From the NCBI RefSeq assembly GCF_025917315.1, contig NZ_CP080627.1:3708458-3772457 (forward strand): a stretch of DNA of 64,000 nt, read 5' to 3'. The notes under the pieces were generated by a model, which saw only the letters and a program-made list of their open reading frames with translations, was not told where the DNA came from and searched no databases. Shown piece after piece: positions 30,042 to 43,677 of this stretch. The stretch is from Halomonas qaidamensis (GTDB lineage: Bacteria > Pseudomonadota > Gammaproteobacteria > Pseudomonadales > Halomonadaceae). Within the stretch, counting starts at the first letter, position 1; each line of letters opens with the position of its first letter. Both the position numbers and the translations under genes were made by a program.

Positions 30042-30470
30042 CTAGCCTTTACCCGCCTTCTTACGCAGCTGTTGAATCGTTCGTAGCTGTGCAACGGCTT
30101 CGGCAAGTTCAGCGGCAGCACGCGTATAATCCAGCTCTGCTGACTTCTCGTTAAAAGCTTTCAGCGCTTGCTGACGTGCTTCTTCTGCAGCGGCCTCATC
30201 GAGGTCGCTAGCACGCGCCGCAGCGTCTGCCAGGATCGTCACAACATCCGGCTGGACTTCCATGAAGCCACCCGAGACAAAGAAGTTCTCTTCCTTGCCA
30301 TCATCGTGGATCACGCGGATTGGGCCCGGCTGAAGCTCGGTCAGCAGCGGGGCGTGACCCGGCAAAATGCCGAGGTCACCCATAATCCCGGAAGCGACTA
30401 CCTGCTCAACACTGCCTGAGAAGATAGATGCTTCAGCGCTGACGATATTGCAAGTGAAGCTATTCGCCAT
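30042..30470 (-). CDS. atpC: ATP synthase epsilon subunit
   Basis: Rotor-stalk subunit of F1 that can inhibit ATP hydrolysis. The 142-residue protein has the N-terminal beta sandwich ([33 protein letters not shown]) and a C-terminal helical hairpin ending [14 protein letters not shown]. It is last in the atpIBEFHAGDC operon, 24 bases after atpD, followed by the operon terminator. Confidence 0.96.
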   Translation of the reverse strand: MANSFTCNIVSAEASIFSGSVEQVVASGIMGDLGILPGHAPLLTELQPGPIRVIHDDGKEENFFVSGGFMEVQPDVVTILADAAARASDLDEAAAEEARQQALKAFNEKSAELDYTRAAAELAEAVAQLRTIQQLRKKAGKG

Positions 30471-30494
30471 AGCGAATCCCCCTAGTGGACGGGA

Positions 30495-31944
<1,450 letters not shown>

Positions 31945-31950
31945 TAGGCG

Positions 31951-32838
31951 TTATACGGCAGAAGCGCCGCCGACGATCTCGGAAATTTCCTGGGTGATGG
32001 CGGCCTGACGGGCCTTGTTGTATACCATCTCCAGATCGTCGATCAGGTTGCCCGCGTTATCAGTGGCACTCTTCATAGCGATCATTCGGGCGGCCTGTTC
32101 GCACGCACCGTTTTCGACTACCGCCTGATACACCTGTGATTCGATGAAACGAACCAACAGGCTGTCTAGCAACGCCTTGGCATCCGGTTCATACAGGTAG
32201 TCCCAGCTTCCGGGACGGGCGTTTTCTTCGTCATGCTTCGCGTCTGCGCCCATATCGGACGACAACGGAAGAAGCTGACGTACGACTGGCCGTTGCGTCA
32301 TGGTGTTAACAAATTCGTTATACACCACAAACAAACGGTCAAGGCGTCCTTCGTCGTACGCTTCTAACATGACCTTGACACTACCGATCAGTCCTTCGAC
32401 AGACGGCGATTCTCCCAATCCGCTCTTGGCAGCAACTAGGTTGCCTCCATAGTTGCGGAAAAAGGCGCCGGCTTTAGAGCCGAGGGCACAGAAGTCTAGC
32501 TCGGCGTCTTGCTGTTTCCAGACAACGGCATCTTTCACCACTGCCTTAAACAGGTTGACGTTTAAGCCGCCACACAGACCGCGGTCAGTAGATACCACAA
32601 TGTAACCAACGCGCTTCACCTCATTACGCTCGACCATGTAGTCGTGCTTATATTCGGGGTTTGCGTCAGCAATATGGCCTACCACATTACGAATCTGCTT
32701 GGCATACGGCTGGCCAGCCTTCATCAGATCTTGTGCTTTACGCATCTTAGATGCAGCCACCATTTCCATGGCGCTGGTAATCTTCTGCGTATTTTTAATG
32801 CTCCCGATCTGGGTGCGTATCTCTTTTGCAGCTGCCAT
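31951..32838 (-). CDS. atpG: ATP synthase gamma subunit
   Basis: Central rotating shaft of F1. The 295-residue protein begins [20 protein letters not shown] and ends with the conserved [38 protein letters not shown]. It lies between atpA and atpD, with hairpins in both flanking gaps. Confidence 0.97.
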   Translation of the reverse strand: MAAAKEIRTQIGSIKNTQKITSAMEMVAASKMRKAQDLMKAGQPYAKQIRNVVGHIADANPEYKHDYMVERNEVKRVGYIVVSTDRGLCGGLNVNLFKAVVKDAVVWKQQDAELDFCALGSKAGAFFRNYGGNLVAAKSGLGESPSVEGLIGSVKVMLEAYDEGRLDRLFVVYNEFVNTMTQRPVVRQLLPLSSDMGADAKHDEENARPGSWDYLYEPDAKALLDSLLVRFIESQVYQAVVENGACEQAARMIAMKSATDNAGNLIDDLEMVYNKARQAAITQEISEIVGGASAV

Positions 32839-32879
32839 AGCGATCTACCCTTCGTTCGTGGCTCTCAGAAAGCATGCAA

Positions 32880-32897
32880 GCCCGCCCGCAGGCGGGC
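32880..32897 (-). other. G+C-rich hairpin in the atpA-atpG gap
   Basis: GCCCGCC and GGCGGGC pair exactly around CGCA, immediately after the atpA stop. No T-run follows on the minus strand. Likely a message-stability or processing hairpin. Confidence 0.65.
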
Positions 32898-32903
32898 CGG
32901 ACA

Positions 32904-34448
32904 TTACCAGCTCTGAGTCGCCTTGAACTTCTCGAGACCTGACTTCAAGCCGTCCTGAATCTCGCCGTTGTAGTCGCCGGTCTGGTTGATCTTATCGAGC
33001 AGGTCGTTGTGCTCAGACTTCATGTAGTCGTGCAAAGCACGTTCGAAGTCCAACACTTTATCGACGCTCACATCATCCAGGTGACCTTCGTTAGCGGCGT
33101 ACAGAGACAGCGCCATTTCCGCCACTGACATCGGCGAATACTGCTTTTGCTTCATCAGTTCGGTAACGCGTTGGCCATGCTCAAGCTGCTTACGGGTCGC
33201 TTCATCAAGGTCAGAAGCAAACTGTGAGAATGCCGCCAGCTCACGGTACTGAGCCAAGGCCAAACGAACACCGCCACCCAGCTTTTTGATAATCTTGGTC
33301 TGCGCTGCACCACCAACACGAGAAACCGATAGACCTGCGTTAATTGCCGGACGAATACCGGAGTTAAACAGGTTGGTTTCCAAGAAGATCTGACCATCAG
33401 TGATCGAGATTACGTTAGTCGGAACGAACGCAGAAACGTCACCGCCTTGGGTTTCGATAATCGGCAGTGCGGTCAAAGAACCGGTTTTGCCTTTCACTTC
33501 GCCGTCAGTAAACTTCTCAACGTAGTCAGCATTAACGCGCGCAGCGCGCTCAAGCAGACGCGAGTGGAGATAGAAAACGTCACCAGGATAGGCTTCACGA
33601 CCCGGCGGACGACGCAACAGCAGAGATACCTGACGGTATGCCACAGCCTGTTTGGAAAGATCGTCATAAACGATCAGTGCGTCTTCACCACGGTCACGGA
33701 AGTACTCACCCATGGTGCAGCCAGAATAAGCAGCCAAGAACTGCATCGGTGCCGGATCGGCAGCGCCAGCAGCGACAACGATGGTGTGTTCCATCGCGCC
33801 ATGCTCTTCTAGTTTGCGTACCACGTTAGCAATAGTCGACTGCTTCTGACCAATTGCCACGTAGACACAGGTAACGCCTTTGCCTTTCTGGTTGATAATC
33901 GCATCGATAGCAATGGCAGATTTACCAATCTGACGGTCGCCGATGATCAGCTCACGCTGACCGCGACCAATTGGCACCATGGCGTCGATAGACTTCAAAC
34001 CAGTTTGGATCGGCTCGTCAACGGACTGACGGGTAATAACGCCAGGCGCTACTTTTTCTACCGCGTCGGTCATTTTGGCGTTGATATCGCCTTTGCCGTC
34101 GATAGCATTACCCAGCGCATCGACTACGCGACCTACCAGCTCTGGGCCTACCGGCACTTCAAGGATACGCCCGGTACACTGGGCAGTCATACCTTCTTGA
34201 AGTTGCAAATAGTCACCCAAGACAACGGCACCAACGGAGTCACGCTCCAGGTTCAGTACCATGCCAAAGATGCTGTTAGGGAATTCGATCATTTCACCGA
34301 ACATCGCGTCTTCGAGGCCGTGAATTTTCACGATACCGTCGGAAACGCTGACGATGGTGCCCTGATTACGGGCTTCGGATGCGACGTCAAGCTTCTCAAT
34401 TCGCTGCTTGATGATGTCGCTGATCTCGGAAGGATTCAGTTGCTGCAT
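32904..34448 (-). CDS. atpA: ATP synthase alpha subunit
   Basis: Non-catalytic nucleotide-binding subunit of F1. The 514-residue protein starts [18 protein letters not shown] and has the P-loop [15 protein letters not shown] near residue 169 and [13 protein letters not shown]. It follows atpH after 16 bases in the operon. Confidence 0.97.
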   Translation of the reverse strand: MQQLNPSEISDIIKQRIEKLDVASEARNQGTIVSVSDGIVKIHGLEDAMFGEMIEFPNSIFGMVLNLERDSVGAVVLGDYLQLQEGMTAQCTGRILEVPVGPELVGRVVDALGNAIDGKGDINAKMTDAVEKVAPGVITRQSVDEPIQTGLKSIDAMVPIGRGQRELIIGDRQIGKSAIAIDAIINQKGKGVTCVYVAIGQKQSTIANVVRKLEEHGAMEHTIVVAAGAADPAPMQFLAAYSGCTMGEYFRDRGEDALIVYDDLSKQAVAYRQVSLLLRRPPGREAYPGDVFYLHSRLLERAARVNADYVEKFTDGEVKGKTGSLTALPIIETQGGDVSAFVPTNVISITDGQIFLETNLFNSGIRPAINAGLSVSRVGGAAQTKIIKKLGGGVRLALAQYRELAAFSQFASDLDEATRKQLEHGQRVTELMKQKQYSPMSVAEMALSLYAANEGHLDDVSVDKVLDFERALHDYMKSEHNDLLDKINQTGDYNGEIQDGLKSGLEKFKATQSW

Positions 34449-34464
34449 GCCATGTCCCTCAGAC

Positions 34465-34998
34465 TCAAGCGGTCAGCGCTTCGGAAAGGCGGTTCAATCG
34501 ACCACGTACCGACCCGTCAATGACGGTATCGCCGGCACGTAGGATGACACCACCAATAAGCGTCTTGTCCACCTGAGTAGTAATGGAGATTTCGCGATTC
34601 AGACGTTTCTTGAGTGCGTTCGCTAGCTTGGTCTGCTGTGCGGCAGTCAGCTTGTACGCTGACGTTACTGTCACTTCAACACGCTGTTCATGTTCGGCAC
34701 GCAAGTACTCAAACTGTTCAGCAATGAAAGGCAGTGCCAACAAGCGCCCTTGGTCAGCTAGGGTATCCAAAAACCGCGACAGGCCTTCTTGCTTTTCCGA
34801 TAACATATCGGAAAGCAGAGCTACCTTTTTGTCGTTCTCAAGTTTTGGACTACCCAGCAGACGACGAACGTCGCTGTTGGCAACCGCAGCACTTAAAAAA
34901 CCAAGCGCCTGGGACCAGCTATCAAACGCCTCATGATCACGCGCGTATTCAAACGCCGCCTTAGCGTAAGGACGAGCGACGGTAAGTAATTCCGCCAT
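34465..34998 (-). CDS. atpH: ATP synthase delta subunit
   Basis: Peripheral-stalk subunit joining F1 to the b dimer. The 177-residue protein starts [18 protein letters not shown] and ends with the conserved [29 protein letters not shown]. It begins 11 bases after atpF. Confidence 0.96.
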   Translation of the reverse strand: MAELLTVARPYAKAAFEYARDHEAFDSWSQALGFLSAAVANSDVRRLLGSPKLENDKKVALLSDMLSEKQEGLSRFLDTLADQGRLLALPFIAEQFEYLRAEHEQRVEVTVTSAYKLTAAQQTKLANALKKRLNREISITTQVDKTLIGGVILRAGDTVIDGSVRGRLNRLSEALTA

Positions 34999-35009
34999 GG
35001 GTCACCTCC

Positions 35010-35480
35010 TTACAGTTCAGCAGCAAGCTCATCAAGTAACTTGCGATGTGCTTTCTCGTCGACCGAAGCTTCTAGTACACGCTCAGCACCAATGATGGCG
35101 AGGTGAGAAACCTGGGCACGAAGCTCGTCTTTTGCACGATTCACTTCTTGCTCGATTTCTGAACGTGCACTTGCCATTAGGCGTTCGCCTTCAGCGCGGG
35201 CCTGTTCACGTGCTTCTTCGATCATCTGAGCTGAGCGCTTGTTGGCTTGCTCGAGAATTTGAGAAGCCTGCTCCTTGCTTTCACGCAGCGTTTGTTCTGC
35301 ACGCTCTTGAGCTAGCTCAAGGTCGCGAGTAGCACGGCTGGCTGCGTCTAAGCCATCAGCAATTTTTTTCTGACGCTCGTGAAGAGCGTTGCTGATCGGA
35401 GGCCACACATACTTTATGCAAAACCAGACAAAGATCGCGAAGGCGATCGTCTGCCCGATAAGCGTCATGTTGATATTCAC
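35010..35480 (-). CDS. atpF: ATP synthase b subunit
   Basis: Peripheral stalk of Fo. The 156-residue protein has one N-terminal TM helix ([28 protein letters not shown]) and a long charged coiled coil rich in Glu, Arg and Ala. It follows atpE after a gap containing a terminator-like hairpin. Confidence 0.96.
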   Translation of the reverse strand: MNINMTLIGQTIAFAIFVWFCIKYVWPPISNALHERQKKIADGLDAASRATRDLELAQERAEQTLRESKEQASQILEQANKRSAQMIEEAREQARAEGERLMASARSEIEQEVNRAKDELRAQVSHLAIIGAERVLEASVDEKAHRKLLDELAAEL

Positions 35481-35526
35481 AGGGATGTACCTCTGACAAG
35501 TTCGTGGCGACCGGAGTGAAACAAAA

Positions 35527-35547
35527 CCGAGCGGGTAGACCGCTCGG
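35527..35547 (-). terminator. Attenuator-like hairpin downstream of atpE
   Basis: CCGAGCGG pairs exactly with CCGCTCGG around a five-base loop, 12 bases past the atpE stop, and is followed on the minus strand by TTTTGTTT. A partial terminator or 3' stabiliser here would raise c-subunit message above the downstream genes, matching its high copy number in the ring; that role is inferred. Confidence 0.7.
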
Positions 35548-35558
35548 CTAAGCTGTCA

Positions 35559-35813
<255 letters not shown>

Positions 35814-35851
35814 TTAAGGGTTGAGGGTTAATGAAAACGTTGCTGCTTGGT

Positions 35852-37088
<1,237 letters not shown>

Positions 37089-37169
37089 AATTCCCCAGCA
37101 CGTTAGGTTGAAAAGTTTTACAACCTGTCACTTATCATCATTACGAGCGACCTGCACAAATCTTGCGCG

Positions 37170-37198
37170 ATTATAGGGAAGCGCTATCACACCTTCAA
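37170..37198 (-). promoter_or_regulatory. Sigma-70 promoter of the atp operon
   Basis: On the minus strand TTGAAG (37198-37193) is separated by exactly 17 bases from a perfect TATAAT (37175-37170). It lies about 80 bases before the atpI start, leaving a normal leader. Confidence 0.85.
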
Positions 37199-37279
37199 CC
37201 GATGTTGCACGGATTTCGCGCCTTTCAGCACTTACTTGCGACCAAAGGGCTAAAAATATGCGGTAACTTCGTAAGCCTG

Positions 37280-38209
37280 CTATTTAATGTGTGCCAAAAT
37301 TCCGTCTAGCTCTTCAAGGCTGGTGTAGCGAATCGTTACTTTACCTTTTCCTTTTTGCCCATGGTCTATAGAGACGGGCGCACCTAGCAATTCCCCCAGA
37401 TGTGTTTCAAGCCGTGAAACATCCGGTGTTTTAGTGGTACGTGGTGAAACTTGGGCAGGCGTGTTGTTAGATTGGACTTTTTTAACCAGCGCTTCGGTGT
37501 CACGGACGGTCAAATCGTTGTTGACCACTTCATGGGCAATTTGACGTTGCTGGGTAGTGTTAAGCGAAAGCAGGGCTCGCGCATGCCCCATATCTAAATC
37601 ACCGCGTTCAAGCAACGTTTGTACTTCAGGATCTAACGCTAACAAGCGCAGTAAATTAGCGACCTGGGTGCGTGATTTACCAACTGCATCGGCAATTTGC
37701 TGCTGGGTAAGCTCAAACTCTTCCCCTAAGCGTTTTAGAGCAAGCGCTTCTTCGATTGCGTTTAAATTTTCGCGCTGAATGTTCTCAATCAGCGCGAGGG
37801 CTAAAGCTACTTCATCGCTAACATCGCGAATAACCGCTGGTATAACGTCTAATTCAGCCAACTGTGCAGCGCGCCAGCGCCGTTCACCTGCGATAATTTC
37901 ATAGCGGTTTTCACCTACTGGGCGAACCACAATAGGCTGCATTACCCCTTGCGCACGGATGGAGTCGGCAAGCTCTTCTAGGGCTTCTGGCTGAATATCT
38001 CGGCGTGGCTGATATTTACCGCGAGTAAGCTGGCCAAGAGGTAAACGTTCTAGCCGTTCAGCCGCCGCTTCCGTTGTTGGCGCGGGCATCAGTGATGTGT
38101 CTGCACCATCAAGCGTTACACCACCAGTAAGATCTAAACTGTCACGACGACGGGCGCCCGCACCAATCAGGGCATCCAGGCCACGTCCTAGCGCGCGTTT
38201 ACGCGTCAT
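37280..38209 (-). CDS. parB: Chromosome-partitioning protein ParB
   Basis: A 309-residue CTP-dependent DNA clamp that loads at parS and organises the origin region. N-terminal RKRALGRGLDALIG, the nuclease-like CTP domain GENRYEIIAGERRWRAAQLA and ENIQREN, the HTH LTQQQIADAVGKSRTQVANLLRLL, and a C-terminal dimerisation segment are all visible. It lies 24 bases after parA. I found no good parS site in the window. Confidence 0.96.
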   Translation of the reverse strand: MTRKRALGRGLDALIGAGARRRDSLDLTGGVTLDGADTSLMPAPTTEAAAERLERLPLGQLTRGKYQPRRDIQPEALEELADSIRAQGVMQPIVVRPVGENRYEIIAGERRWRAAQLAELDVIPAVIRDVSDEVALALALIENIQRENLNAIEEALALKRLGEEFELTQQQIADAVGKSRTQVANLLRLLALDPEVQTLLERGDLDMGHARALLSLNTTQQRQIAHEVVNNDLTVRDTEALVKKVQSNNTPAQVSPRTTKTPDVSRLETHLGELLGAPVSIDHGQKGKGKVTIRYTSLEELDGILAHIK

Positions 38210-38233
38210 TCGCTTCCCCTCGTACTTTTTACG

Positions 38234-39001
38234 TTACAGCGATAGCCGCCGGATCATCTCTTTTGCAAGCACACGATAAGCCTGACTACCCCGCGAAAAA
38301 CGTGCGTACTGGGTAACGGGCAAGCCATGGCTTGGTGCTTCAGCAACCTTCACATTGCGCGGAATGGTTGTTTTTAATAGGGCATCGCCAAAAAAGTCTC
38401 TCAGCTGTTTGTCGACTTCACGCGTCAAACTGGTGCGCTTATCGTACATAGTCCGCAGAATGCCAGAAACGGCTAAGTCAGGATTAATGCTTTGTTTGAT
38501 CTGCTCAACGGTATCCAGCAATGCTGATAAACCTTCCAATGCATAAAATTCGCACTGCAATGGAATCAGCACACCATTAGCGGCCGTTAGCGCGTTGACG
38601 GTAAGCATATTCAGTGATGGTGGGCAGTCAATGAGGACAACATCATAGTCATCTGCGACGCTCTGTAGCGCTAACGACAAACGGCTTTGTCGCTGTTCAC
38701 TATCAAGCAGTTCTACCTCTGCAGCCGTTAAGTCGCCATTGCTTGGTAGGACGTCATATTTCACTGGAAGTCCACGAACAATCGCATCGCTTGCGGTTGT
38801 TTCTCCCAGCAATACATCAAGTACACTTTTATCAAGAGCGTACTTGTCGATACCACTACCCATGCTGGCATGCCCTTGCGGGTCTAAATCTACCAGCAGG
38901 ATCCGACGATCCAATGCCGCTAAACTAGCGGCAAGGTTAACGGCTGAAGTGGACTTGCCCACACCGCCTTTTTGGTTGGTCAGGGCAATGATCTGGCTCA
39001 C
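38234..39001 (-). CDS. parA: Chromosome-partitioning ATPase ParA (Soj)
   Basis: A 255-residue deviant-Walker ATPase that drives origin segregation with ParB. The motif KGGVGKSTSAVNLA is at residues 10-23, followed by LLVDLDPQGHA and DCPPSLNMLTVNAL. Its start shares one base with the rsmG stop, so mnmG-rsmG-parA-parB are translationally coupled. Confidence 0.96.
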   Translation of the reverse strand: MSQIIALTNQKGGVGKSTSAVNLAASLAALDRRILLVDLDPQGHASMGSGIDKYALDKSVLDVLLGETTASDAIVRGLPVKYDVLPSNGDLTAAEVELLDSEQRQSRLSLALQSVADDYDVVLIDCPPSLNMLTVNALTAANGVLIPLQCEFYALEGLSALLDTVEQIKQSINPDLAVSGILRTMYDKRTSLTREVDKQLRDFFGDALLKTTIPRNVKVAEAPSHGLPVTQYARFSRGSQAYRVLAKEMIRRLSL

Positions 39002-39666
39002 TACTCAACTCCTTTTGGGGTCAGAATCAACAGCTGCCGCTCGGCCGTCTCAAAGGGTACGCGCAGAAGGTGACGTGCCTGAAGCTCAACATAGGCGGGC
39101 AACTCACGCAGCTCATCATCAGCGCCAGGGCCTTTCATGGCAAGCCATTGACCGTTAGTTGCCGGTAACCCTTGGGTCAGTGTGACAAAGTCTACCAAGC
39201 TGGCAAACGCTCGGGAAATCACCTGATCAAAGACCTGCTCACTAAACTGTTCAACACGTGCTTGGGTTGGCGTTACGTTGTTCAGCGATAGCTCCATGAC
39301 GGCTTGGCGCTGAAAACGTACTTTTTTACCATTACTATCAAGCAACGTTACCTGGAGGTCAGGCTTTAAAATAGCCAGCACAAGTCCAGGCAAGCCTGGC
39401 CCGGCTCCGACATCTAACAACGTTGTGCCATGGATATACGGTGCAATTGCTGCGCTATCCAGTACATGGCGAGACACCATGTCTTCAACATTGCGCACTG
39501 CCGTGAGGTTATAAGCCCGGTTCCACTTGTGCAACAGTGCTAACAGTCCTAGTAGCTGTTCGCGTTGAACAGCGCTGATAGCAATTCCAAGTGCTGCCAT
39601 CCCTTCATCTAAACGAGGTGCAACAGTATTTGGTAAGCTGTTGATTAACGGCGTTAATTGAGTCAT
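39001..39666 (-). CDS. rsmG: 16S rRNA (guanine(527)-N7)-methyltransferase RsmG
   Basis: S-adenosylmethionine-dependent methylation of G527 in 16S rRNA. The 221-residue protein has [12 protein letters not shown] and the SAM loop [17 protein letters not shown] near residue 75. It overlaps mnmG by four bases and parA by one. Confidence 0.96.
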   Translation of the reverse strand: MTQLTPLINSLPNTVAPRLDEGMAALGIAISAVQREQLLGLLALLHKWNRAYNLTAVRNVEDMVSRHVLDSAAIAPYIHGTTLLDVGAGPGLPGLVLAILKPDLQVTLLDSNGKKVRFQRQAVMELSLNNVTPTQARVEQFSEQVFDQVISRAFASLVDFVTLTQGLPATNGQWLAMKGPGADDELRELPAYVELQARHLLRVPFETAERQLLILTPKGVE

Positions 39667-41567
39667 CCGTTAACAACCTCGGTACTGCTTACAAGCCGAC
39701 GTTTTTTTAGATGTATCAGCAAAATAGACACTGCTGCAGGGGTCACCCCTGAGATTCTAGCTGCTTGAGCTAACGTTTCAGGCCGCGTTTCGCTAAGTTT
39801 TTGACGGATCTCATTGGATAGTCCCTCAACCCGTTGATAATCCAGCTCAGCAGGCAGCGGGGTTGCTTCATGGCGTTTGAGCTTATCGATCTCGTCCTGC
39901 TGGCGATCAATATAGCCTTGGTATTTCGCTTGAATTTGTACCTGCTCGGCGACGGCATCGTCATTAACGTCATGGTTTTCCATGCCGGGCAGTGATGTGA
40001 TATCAGCGTAAGTCAGCTCGGGACGCTTTAACAAATCGCTTAAGCAATATTCTCGTGGAAGTGGCCTGCCGGTTTTCTCGGCAATCTTCGCGGCAGCAGG
40101 TGTATTGGGCTGTACCCAAACGGTTGCTAAACGTGCAGTTTCACGCTCAATGGCATCGCGTTTTTGGCTAAACGCCGACCAGCGTTTGTCATCCACCAAA
40201 CCCAGCTCACGACCTTTTTCAGTCAAACGCAAGTCAGCATTGTCTTCGCGTAGCAGGAGACGATATTCCGCACGCGAGGTAAACATCCGATAGGGTTCTT
40301 TGGTACCCATGGTAATCAGATCATCCACCAATACGCCGAGATAAGCTTCATCACGGCGGGGGTACCAAGCTTCTAGCTGCTTTGCGCGACGAGCGGCATT
40401 CAAACCGGCGAGAAGCCCCTGGGCACCGGCTTCTTCATAGCCGGTGGTCCCATTTATTTGTCCGGCAAAAAACAGGTTGTGGATAAATTTAGTTTCTAGC
40501 GAATGTTTTAAATCCCGCGGATCAAAAAAGTCGTACTCAATCGCGTAGCCAGGGCGAGTGATGTGCGCATTCTCAAGCCCTTTAATCGAGCGAACTACCT
40601 GTAGCTGAACGTCAAAAGGCAGTGACGTCGAAATTCCGTTGGGGTACAGCTCATGAGTATCGAGCCCTTCAGGTTCGATAAACACTTGGTGGCTCGACTT
40701 ATCCGCAAAGCGGTGAACTTTGTCTTCAATCGATGGGCAGTAGCGCGGGCCAACGCCTTCGATGACACCAGAATACATAGGCGAACGATCTAAATTCGCC
40801 ATGATGATTTCATGGGTTCGCTCATTGGTGTGTGCTATGTGGCAACTCACCTGATGAGGGTGCATCTCCCGTGAACCGAGGTATGACATAACTGGCGTTG
40901 GGGTATCACCTGGCTGTTCTTCCAACGATGTGAAGTCAACGGTTTTGGCATCAATACGCGGGGGCGTGCCGGTTTTTAACCGGTCAACGCGAAATGGCAG
41001 TGCACGTAGGCGTTCAGCTAAGGCATTGGAAGGGGGATCACCAGCGCGGCCACCGCGGCTTTGATCTAACCCAATGTGGATAACACCACCTAAAAACGTG
41101 CCTGTTGATAACACGACAGACTCTGCGTGGAAACGAATACCAGTTTCCGTAACGACACCACGCACGGTGTCGTTATCCACAATCAGATCGCCAGCAGCTT
41201 GCTGAAAAATCGTTAAATTCGGCTGATTTTCCAACATGCCACGAATAGCCGCTTTGTAGCGTATGCGGTCAGCTTGAGCACGCGTGGCACGAACCGCCGG
41301 ACCTTTGCGTGCGTTGAGCACACGAAATTGGATGCCGCCTAAGTCCGTGGCTAGCCCCATTGCACCACCAAGTGCATCAATTTCTTTTACTAAGTGGCTT
41401 TTGCCAATCCCACCAATTGCCGGGTTGCACGACATCTGGCCGAGCGTTTCGAAATTGTGGGTTAGCAACAGGGTTTGACAACCCATACGAGCAGAGGCCA
41501 ATGCGGCTTCGGTTCCCGCATGGCCACCGCCGATGACAATCACGTCAAAGCGGTCGGGATAGTTCAA
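39663..41567 (-). CDS. mnmG: tRNA uridine-5-carboxymethylaminomethyl synthesis protein MnmG (GidA)
   Basis: FAD enzyme that, with MnmE, modifies U34 of several tRNAs. The 634-residue protein starts with the FAD motif [22 protein letters not shown] and has [18 protein letters not shown] and [11 protein letters not shown]. It heads the mnmG-rsmG-parA-parB operon and reads away from the A+T-rich origin-like region. Its partner mnmE is at 59630-61000 instead of adjacent. Confidence 0.97.
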   Translation of the reverse strand: MNYPDRFDVIVIGGGHAGTEAALASARMGCQTLLLTHNFETLGQMSCNPAIGGIGKSHLVKEIDALGGAMGLATDLGGIQFRVLNARKGPAVRATRAQADRIRYKAAIRGMLENQPNLTIFQQAAGDLIVDNDTVRGVVTETGIRFHAESVVLSTGTFLGGVIHIGLDQSRGGRAGDPPSNALAERLRALPFRVDRLKTGTPPRIDAKTVDFTSLEEQPGDTPTPVMSYLGSREMHPHQVSCHIAHTNERTHEIIMANLDRSPMYSGVIEGVGPRYCPSIEDKVHRFADKSSHQVFIEPEGLDTHELYPNGISTSLPFDVQLQVVRSIKGLENAHITRPGYAIEYDFFDPRDLKHSLETKFIHNLFFAGQINGTTGYEEAGAQGLLAGLNAARRAKQLEAWYPRRDEAYLGVLVDDLITMGTKEPYRMFTSRAEYRLLLREDNADLRLTEKGRELGLVDDKRWSAFSQKRDAIERETARLATVWVQPNTPAAAKIAEKTGRPLPREYCLSDLLKRPELTYADITSLPGMENHDVNDDAVAEQVQIQAKYQGYIDRQQDEIDKLKRHEATPLPAELDYQRVEGLSNEIRQKLSETRPETLAQAARISGVTPAAVSILLIHLKKRRLVSSTEVVNG

Positions 41568-41641
41568 GAGGCACCTCGTCTTGTGCCGTTTGGCACGGAT
41601 GATGTTGGTCAGTGTGTGTTCACTGTTTGAGTAAGCCGGCC

Positions 41642-41670
41642 AGTATAAACCTCCTGTGGGTAACCGTCAG
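41642..41670 (-). promoter_or_regulatory. Sigma-70 promoter of mnmG with an internal DnaA-box-like site
   Basis: On the minus strand CTGACG (41670-41665) and TATACT (41647-41642) are 17 bases apart. The 8-of-9 DnaA box TGTGGGTAA (41655-41663) lies inside the spacer, so DnaA binding could repress transcription out of the putative origin. Confidence 0.75.
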
Positions 41671-42053
41671 GTTTTTCCACATTCCAAATTAGGTCTTTGT
41701 CTATTATTAATAACAATATAAAAATATATAAGAGAAGTTCTATTGATGTTGTAACTACTAGTGTGGACAAAATCTGTTGATAACCATAATAAATCAATAT
41801 TTTTCATGTAGTTAAACTGTTAGTTTTTACATGATTAAACGGCGAAGTACCTGAGTAGAAGCGGTGCTACTCCTGTGGATGAAAGCGTGACTTATGCACA
41901 AGCATGGCAAACAACGGGTTATCCACCGACTCATACCGAGTTTGTTACCGCACCTGTGAACAAGTGGAGTCAGTATCGTGAAAAGTGGCTATAACCGCTC
42001 ATGGTAGGTGATGCAGCGTGATGTGGCGCAGCATGTAAAAAATAGTATCCACA
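41655..42053. other. Candidate oriC at mnmG: DnaA-box cluster with A+T-rich unwinding region
   Basis: This gene-free stretch holds at least eight matches to TTATNCACA within 400 bases: 41655, 41762, 41775, 41874, 41892 (perfect TTATGCACA), 41919, 41955 (7 of 9) and 42045; all but the perfect one and the 7-of-9 one match at 8 of 9 positions. An extremely A+T-rich tract (about 41690-41760, plus 41780-41840) stands beside the array as a plausible duplex-unwinding element. A short inverted repeat GAGTAG/CTACTC lies at 41853-41872. The location next to mnmG is that of oriC in E. coli and one of the two origins described in Pseudomonas. Function is inferred from sequence. Confidence 0.7.
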
Positions 42054-42056
42054 GGC

Positions 42057-42090
42057 AAAAAAAATGGCCTGTCGTTGCGACAGGCCATTT
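42057..42090 (-). terminator. Terminator of the amino-acid ABC operon
   Basis: AAATGGCCTGTCG and CGACAGGCCATTT form a 13-base-pair stem with a TTG loop; on the minus strand it runs into eight Ts. It separates the operon from the origin-like region. Confidence 0.92.
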
Positions 42091-42133
42091 AACGAAGTAA
42101 AAATTGGCTAAAAAATCAGTTTAACTCTGCTAT

Positions 42134-42892
42134 TTAATGCTTCAACACACGAGCCAGGAAGGATTGTGTGCGCTCATGTTGAGGAGCATCGAACAGCTGT
42201 TCAGGTGATCCCTGTTCAGCAATTTCACCTTTATGGATAAAGATAACGCGGTCTGCTACTTCACGGGCAAACCCCATTTCATGGGTCACAATCACCATGG
42301 TCATGCCTTCTTTGGCAAGCTCGCGCATGGCATCCAATACTTCACCAATCATTTCAGGGTCAAGTGCTGAGGTAGGCTCGTCAAACAGCATAAGGCGGGG
42401 TTCCATGGCCAATGCACGCGCCAGCGCGACACGCTGCTGCTGCCCGCCAGAGAGCTGACTTGGGTATTTATCTGCTTGGTCGGCAATGCCCACACGTTCT
42501 AGCAGACGTTCAGCGCTCTCTTCAGCATCTTGGCGGCTCCATCCCCTAACTTTCATAGGCGCGAGGGTAACGTTGTCGCGCACGCTCAAGTGGGGAAAAA
42601 GATTGAACTGCTGAAACACCATGCCGACTTCAGTACGGATGGTTTGCAGCGCTTTACTGCTTTTACCATTGGGTAGTAATTGGTTGCCATCAACATCAAG
42701 CGAACCAGATTGAAACTCCTCTAAACCATTGATACAGCGGATGAGCGTTGATTTACCAGAGCCGCTGGCACCGATGATAACGACGACTTCACCAGGGACA
42801 ATTTCAAGGTCAATATTATTGAGTACGTGCAGGCTGCCAAAATGCTTATTGAGCTGCTGCATACGCACAATGGGTGATTGGGTAGAGGTCAT
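42134..42892 (-). CDS. Polar amino-acid ABC transporter ATP-binding protein
   Basis: A 252-residue ATPase of the GlnQ/HisP family with Walker [14 protein letters not shown], signature [16 protein letters not shown], Walker [15 protein letters not shown] and the H-loop VTHEMGFA. The start at 42892 follows AGGAACG; the longer in-frame start would overlap the permease gene. It is last in the order substrate-binding protein, permease, ATPase. The exact amino acid is not decidable. Confidence 0.92.
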   Translation of the reverse strand: MTSTQSPIVRMQQLNKHFGSLHVLNNIDLEIVPGEVVVIIGASGSGKSTLIRCINGLEEFQSGSLDVDGNQLLPNGKSSKALQTIRTEVGMVFQQFNLFPHLSVRDNVTLAPMKVRGWSRQDAEESAERLLERVGIADQADKYPSQLSGGQQQRVALARALAMEPRLMLFDEPTSALDPEMIGEVLDAMRELAKEGMTMVIVTHEMGFAREVADRVIFIHKGEIAEQGSPEQLFDAPQHERTQSFLARVLKH

Positions 42893-42902
42893 TGCACGTT
42901 CC

Positions 42903-43574
42903 TTATTGTCCTGCGAGGCCTCTGCGCTCAACTTGGCGCAGAATCAAAGAGAGGGTCCAAGTGATGGCAAGATACAGCAATGCCACCATGAAATAGACCT
43001 CTAGTGCGGTAAAGGTAGTCGCAATATAAATTTGTCCTTGGCGGACTAACTCACCGACCCCGATAACGGAAAATAGCGAGGTATCTTTGATACTGATAAT
43101 GCCCTGATTACCTAGTGGCGGAATCATGCGGCGCAGAGCTTGGGGCCAAATCACATAGCGAAAAGCTTGGGTTCGAGATAGGCCTAATGAGAGCGATGCT
43201 TCTCGCTGGCCACGTTCAATAGACTGCACGCCACCTCGCACAATTTCAGAGATATAGGCTCCTGAATTTATGGCGATAGCGGCAATGCCGGCGACTAAGG
43301 CGTTGATTGGACTGCCCAGAAGCTGGGGTAGACCGTAAAAAATAAACAAAACCTGCACTAAAATAGGCGTGCCGCGAAAAACTTCGACATAAAAAATAGC
43401 TGGCCAACGCAGCCAACGTACTGGGCTAATACGCAATAAGCCAAAGAAAATGCCAATAAAGAAGCCAATGGCTAGGCCGCCAAACGATATCAGCAGTGTC
43501 CAAGGAATACCTGGTAATAGGTAAGGGATCGACCCAAACGCGGCCGACCAATCAAACTGAAAGTTAACGTCCAC
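42903..43574 (-). CDS. Polar amino-acid ABC transporter permease
   Basis: A 223-residue inner-membrane permease of the HisM/GlnP family with about five TM helices. It has [20 protein letters not shown] and the EAA loop [25 protein letters not shown] that contacts the ATPase. Only one permease is encoded, so the channel is probably a homodimer. Confidence 0.92.
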   Translation of the reverse strand: MDVNFQFDWSAAFGSIPYLLPGIPWTLLISFGGLAIGFFIGIFFGLLRISPVRWLRWPAIFYVEVFRGTPILVQVLFIFYGLPQLLGSPINALVAGIAAIAINSGAYISEIVRGGVQSIERGQREASLSLGLSRTQAFRYVIWPQALRRMIPPLGNQGIISIKDTSLFSVIGVGELVRQGQIYIATTFTALEVYFMVALLYLAITWTLSLILRQVERRGLAGQ

Positions 43575-43604
43575 GCGTTATCTCCAGAAAAATAAACAAC
43601 GGCA

Positions 43605-43634
43605 CAGGGCCGGGAGGTTAGCCACCCGGCCCTG
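43605..43634 (-). other. Strong hairpin between the binding-protein and permease genes
   Basis: CAGGGCCGGG and CCCGGCCCTG pair almost continuously (with AGGT/ACC extending the stem). It lies just past the binding-protein stop and lacks a good T-run, a common way to keep binding-protein message more abundant than permease message. Confidence 0.7.
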
Positions 43635-43677
43635 AAATGAAATTACTCATTGGCGGTAGTAATAGCGACCAGCGATG

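Noticed and set aside
41609..41797. 62-codon minus-strand ORF in the mnmG upstream region
   Set aside because: It lies over the A+T-rich tract and DnaA boxes, has no recognisable domain or ribosome-binding site, and is hydrophobic only because of A+T bias.
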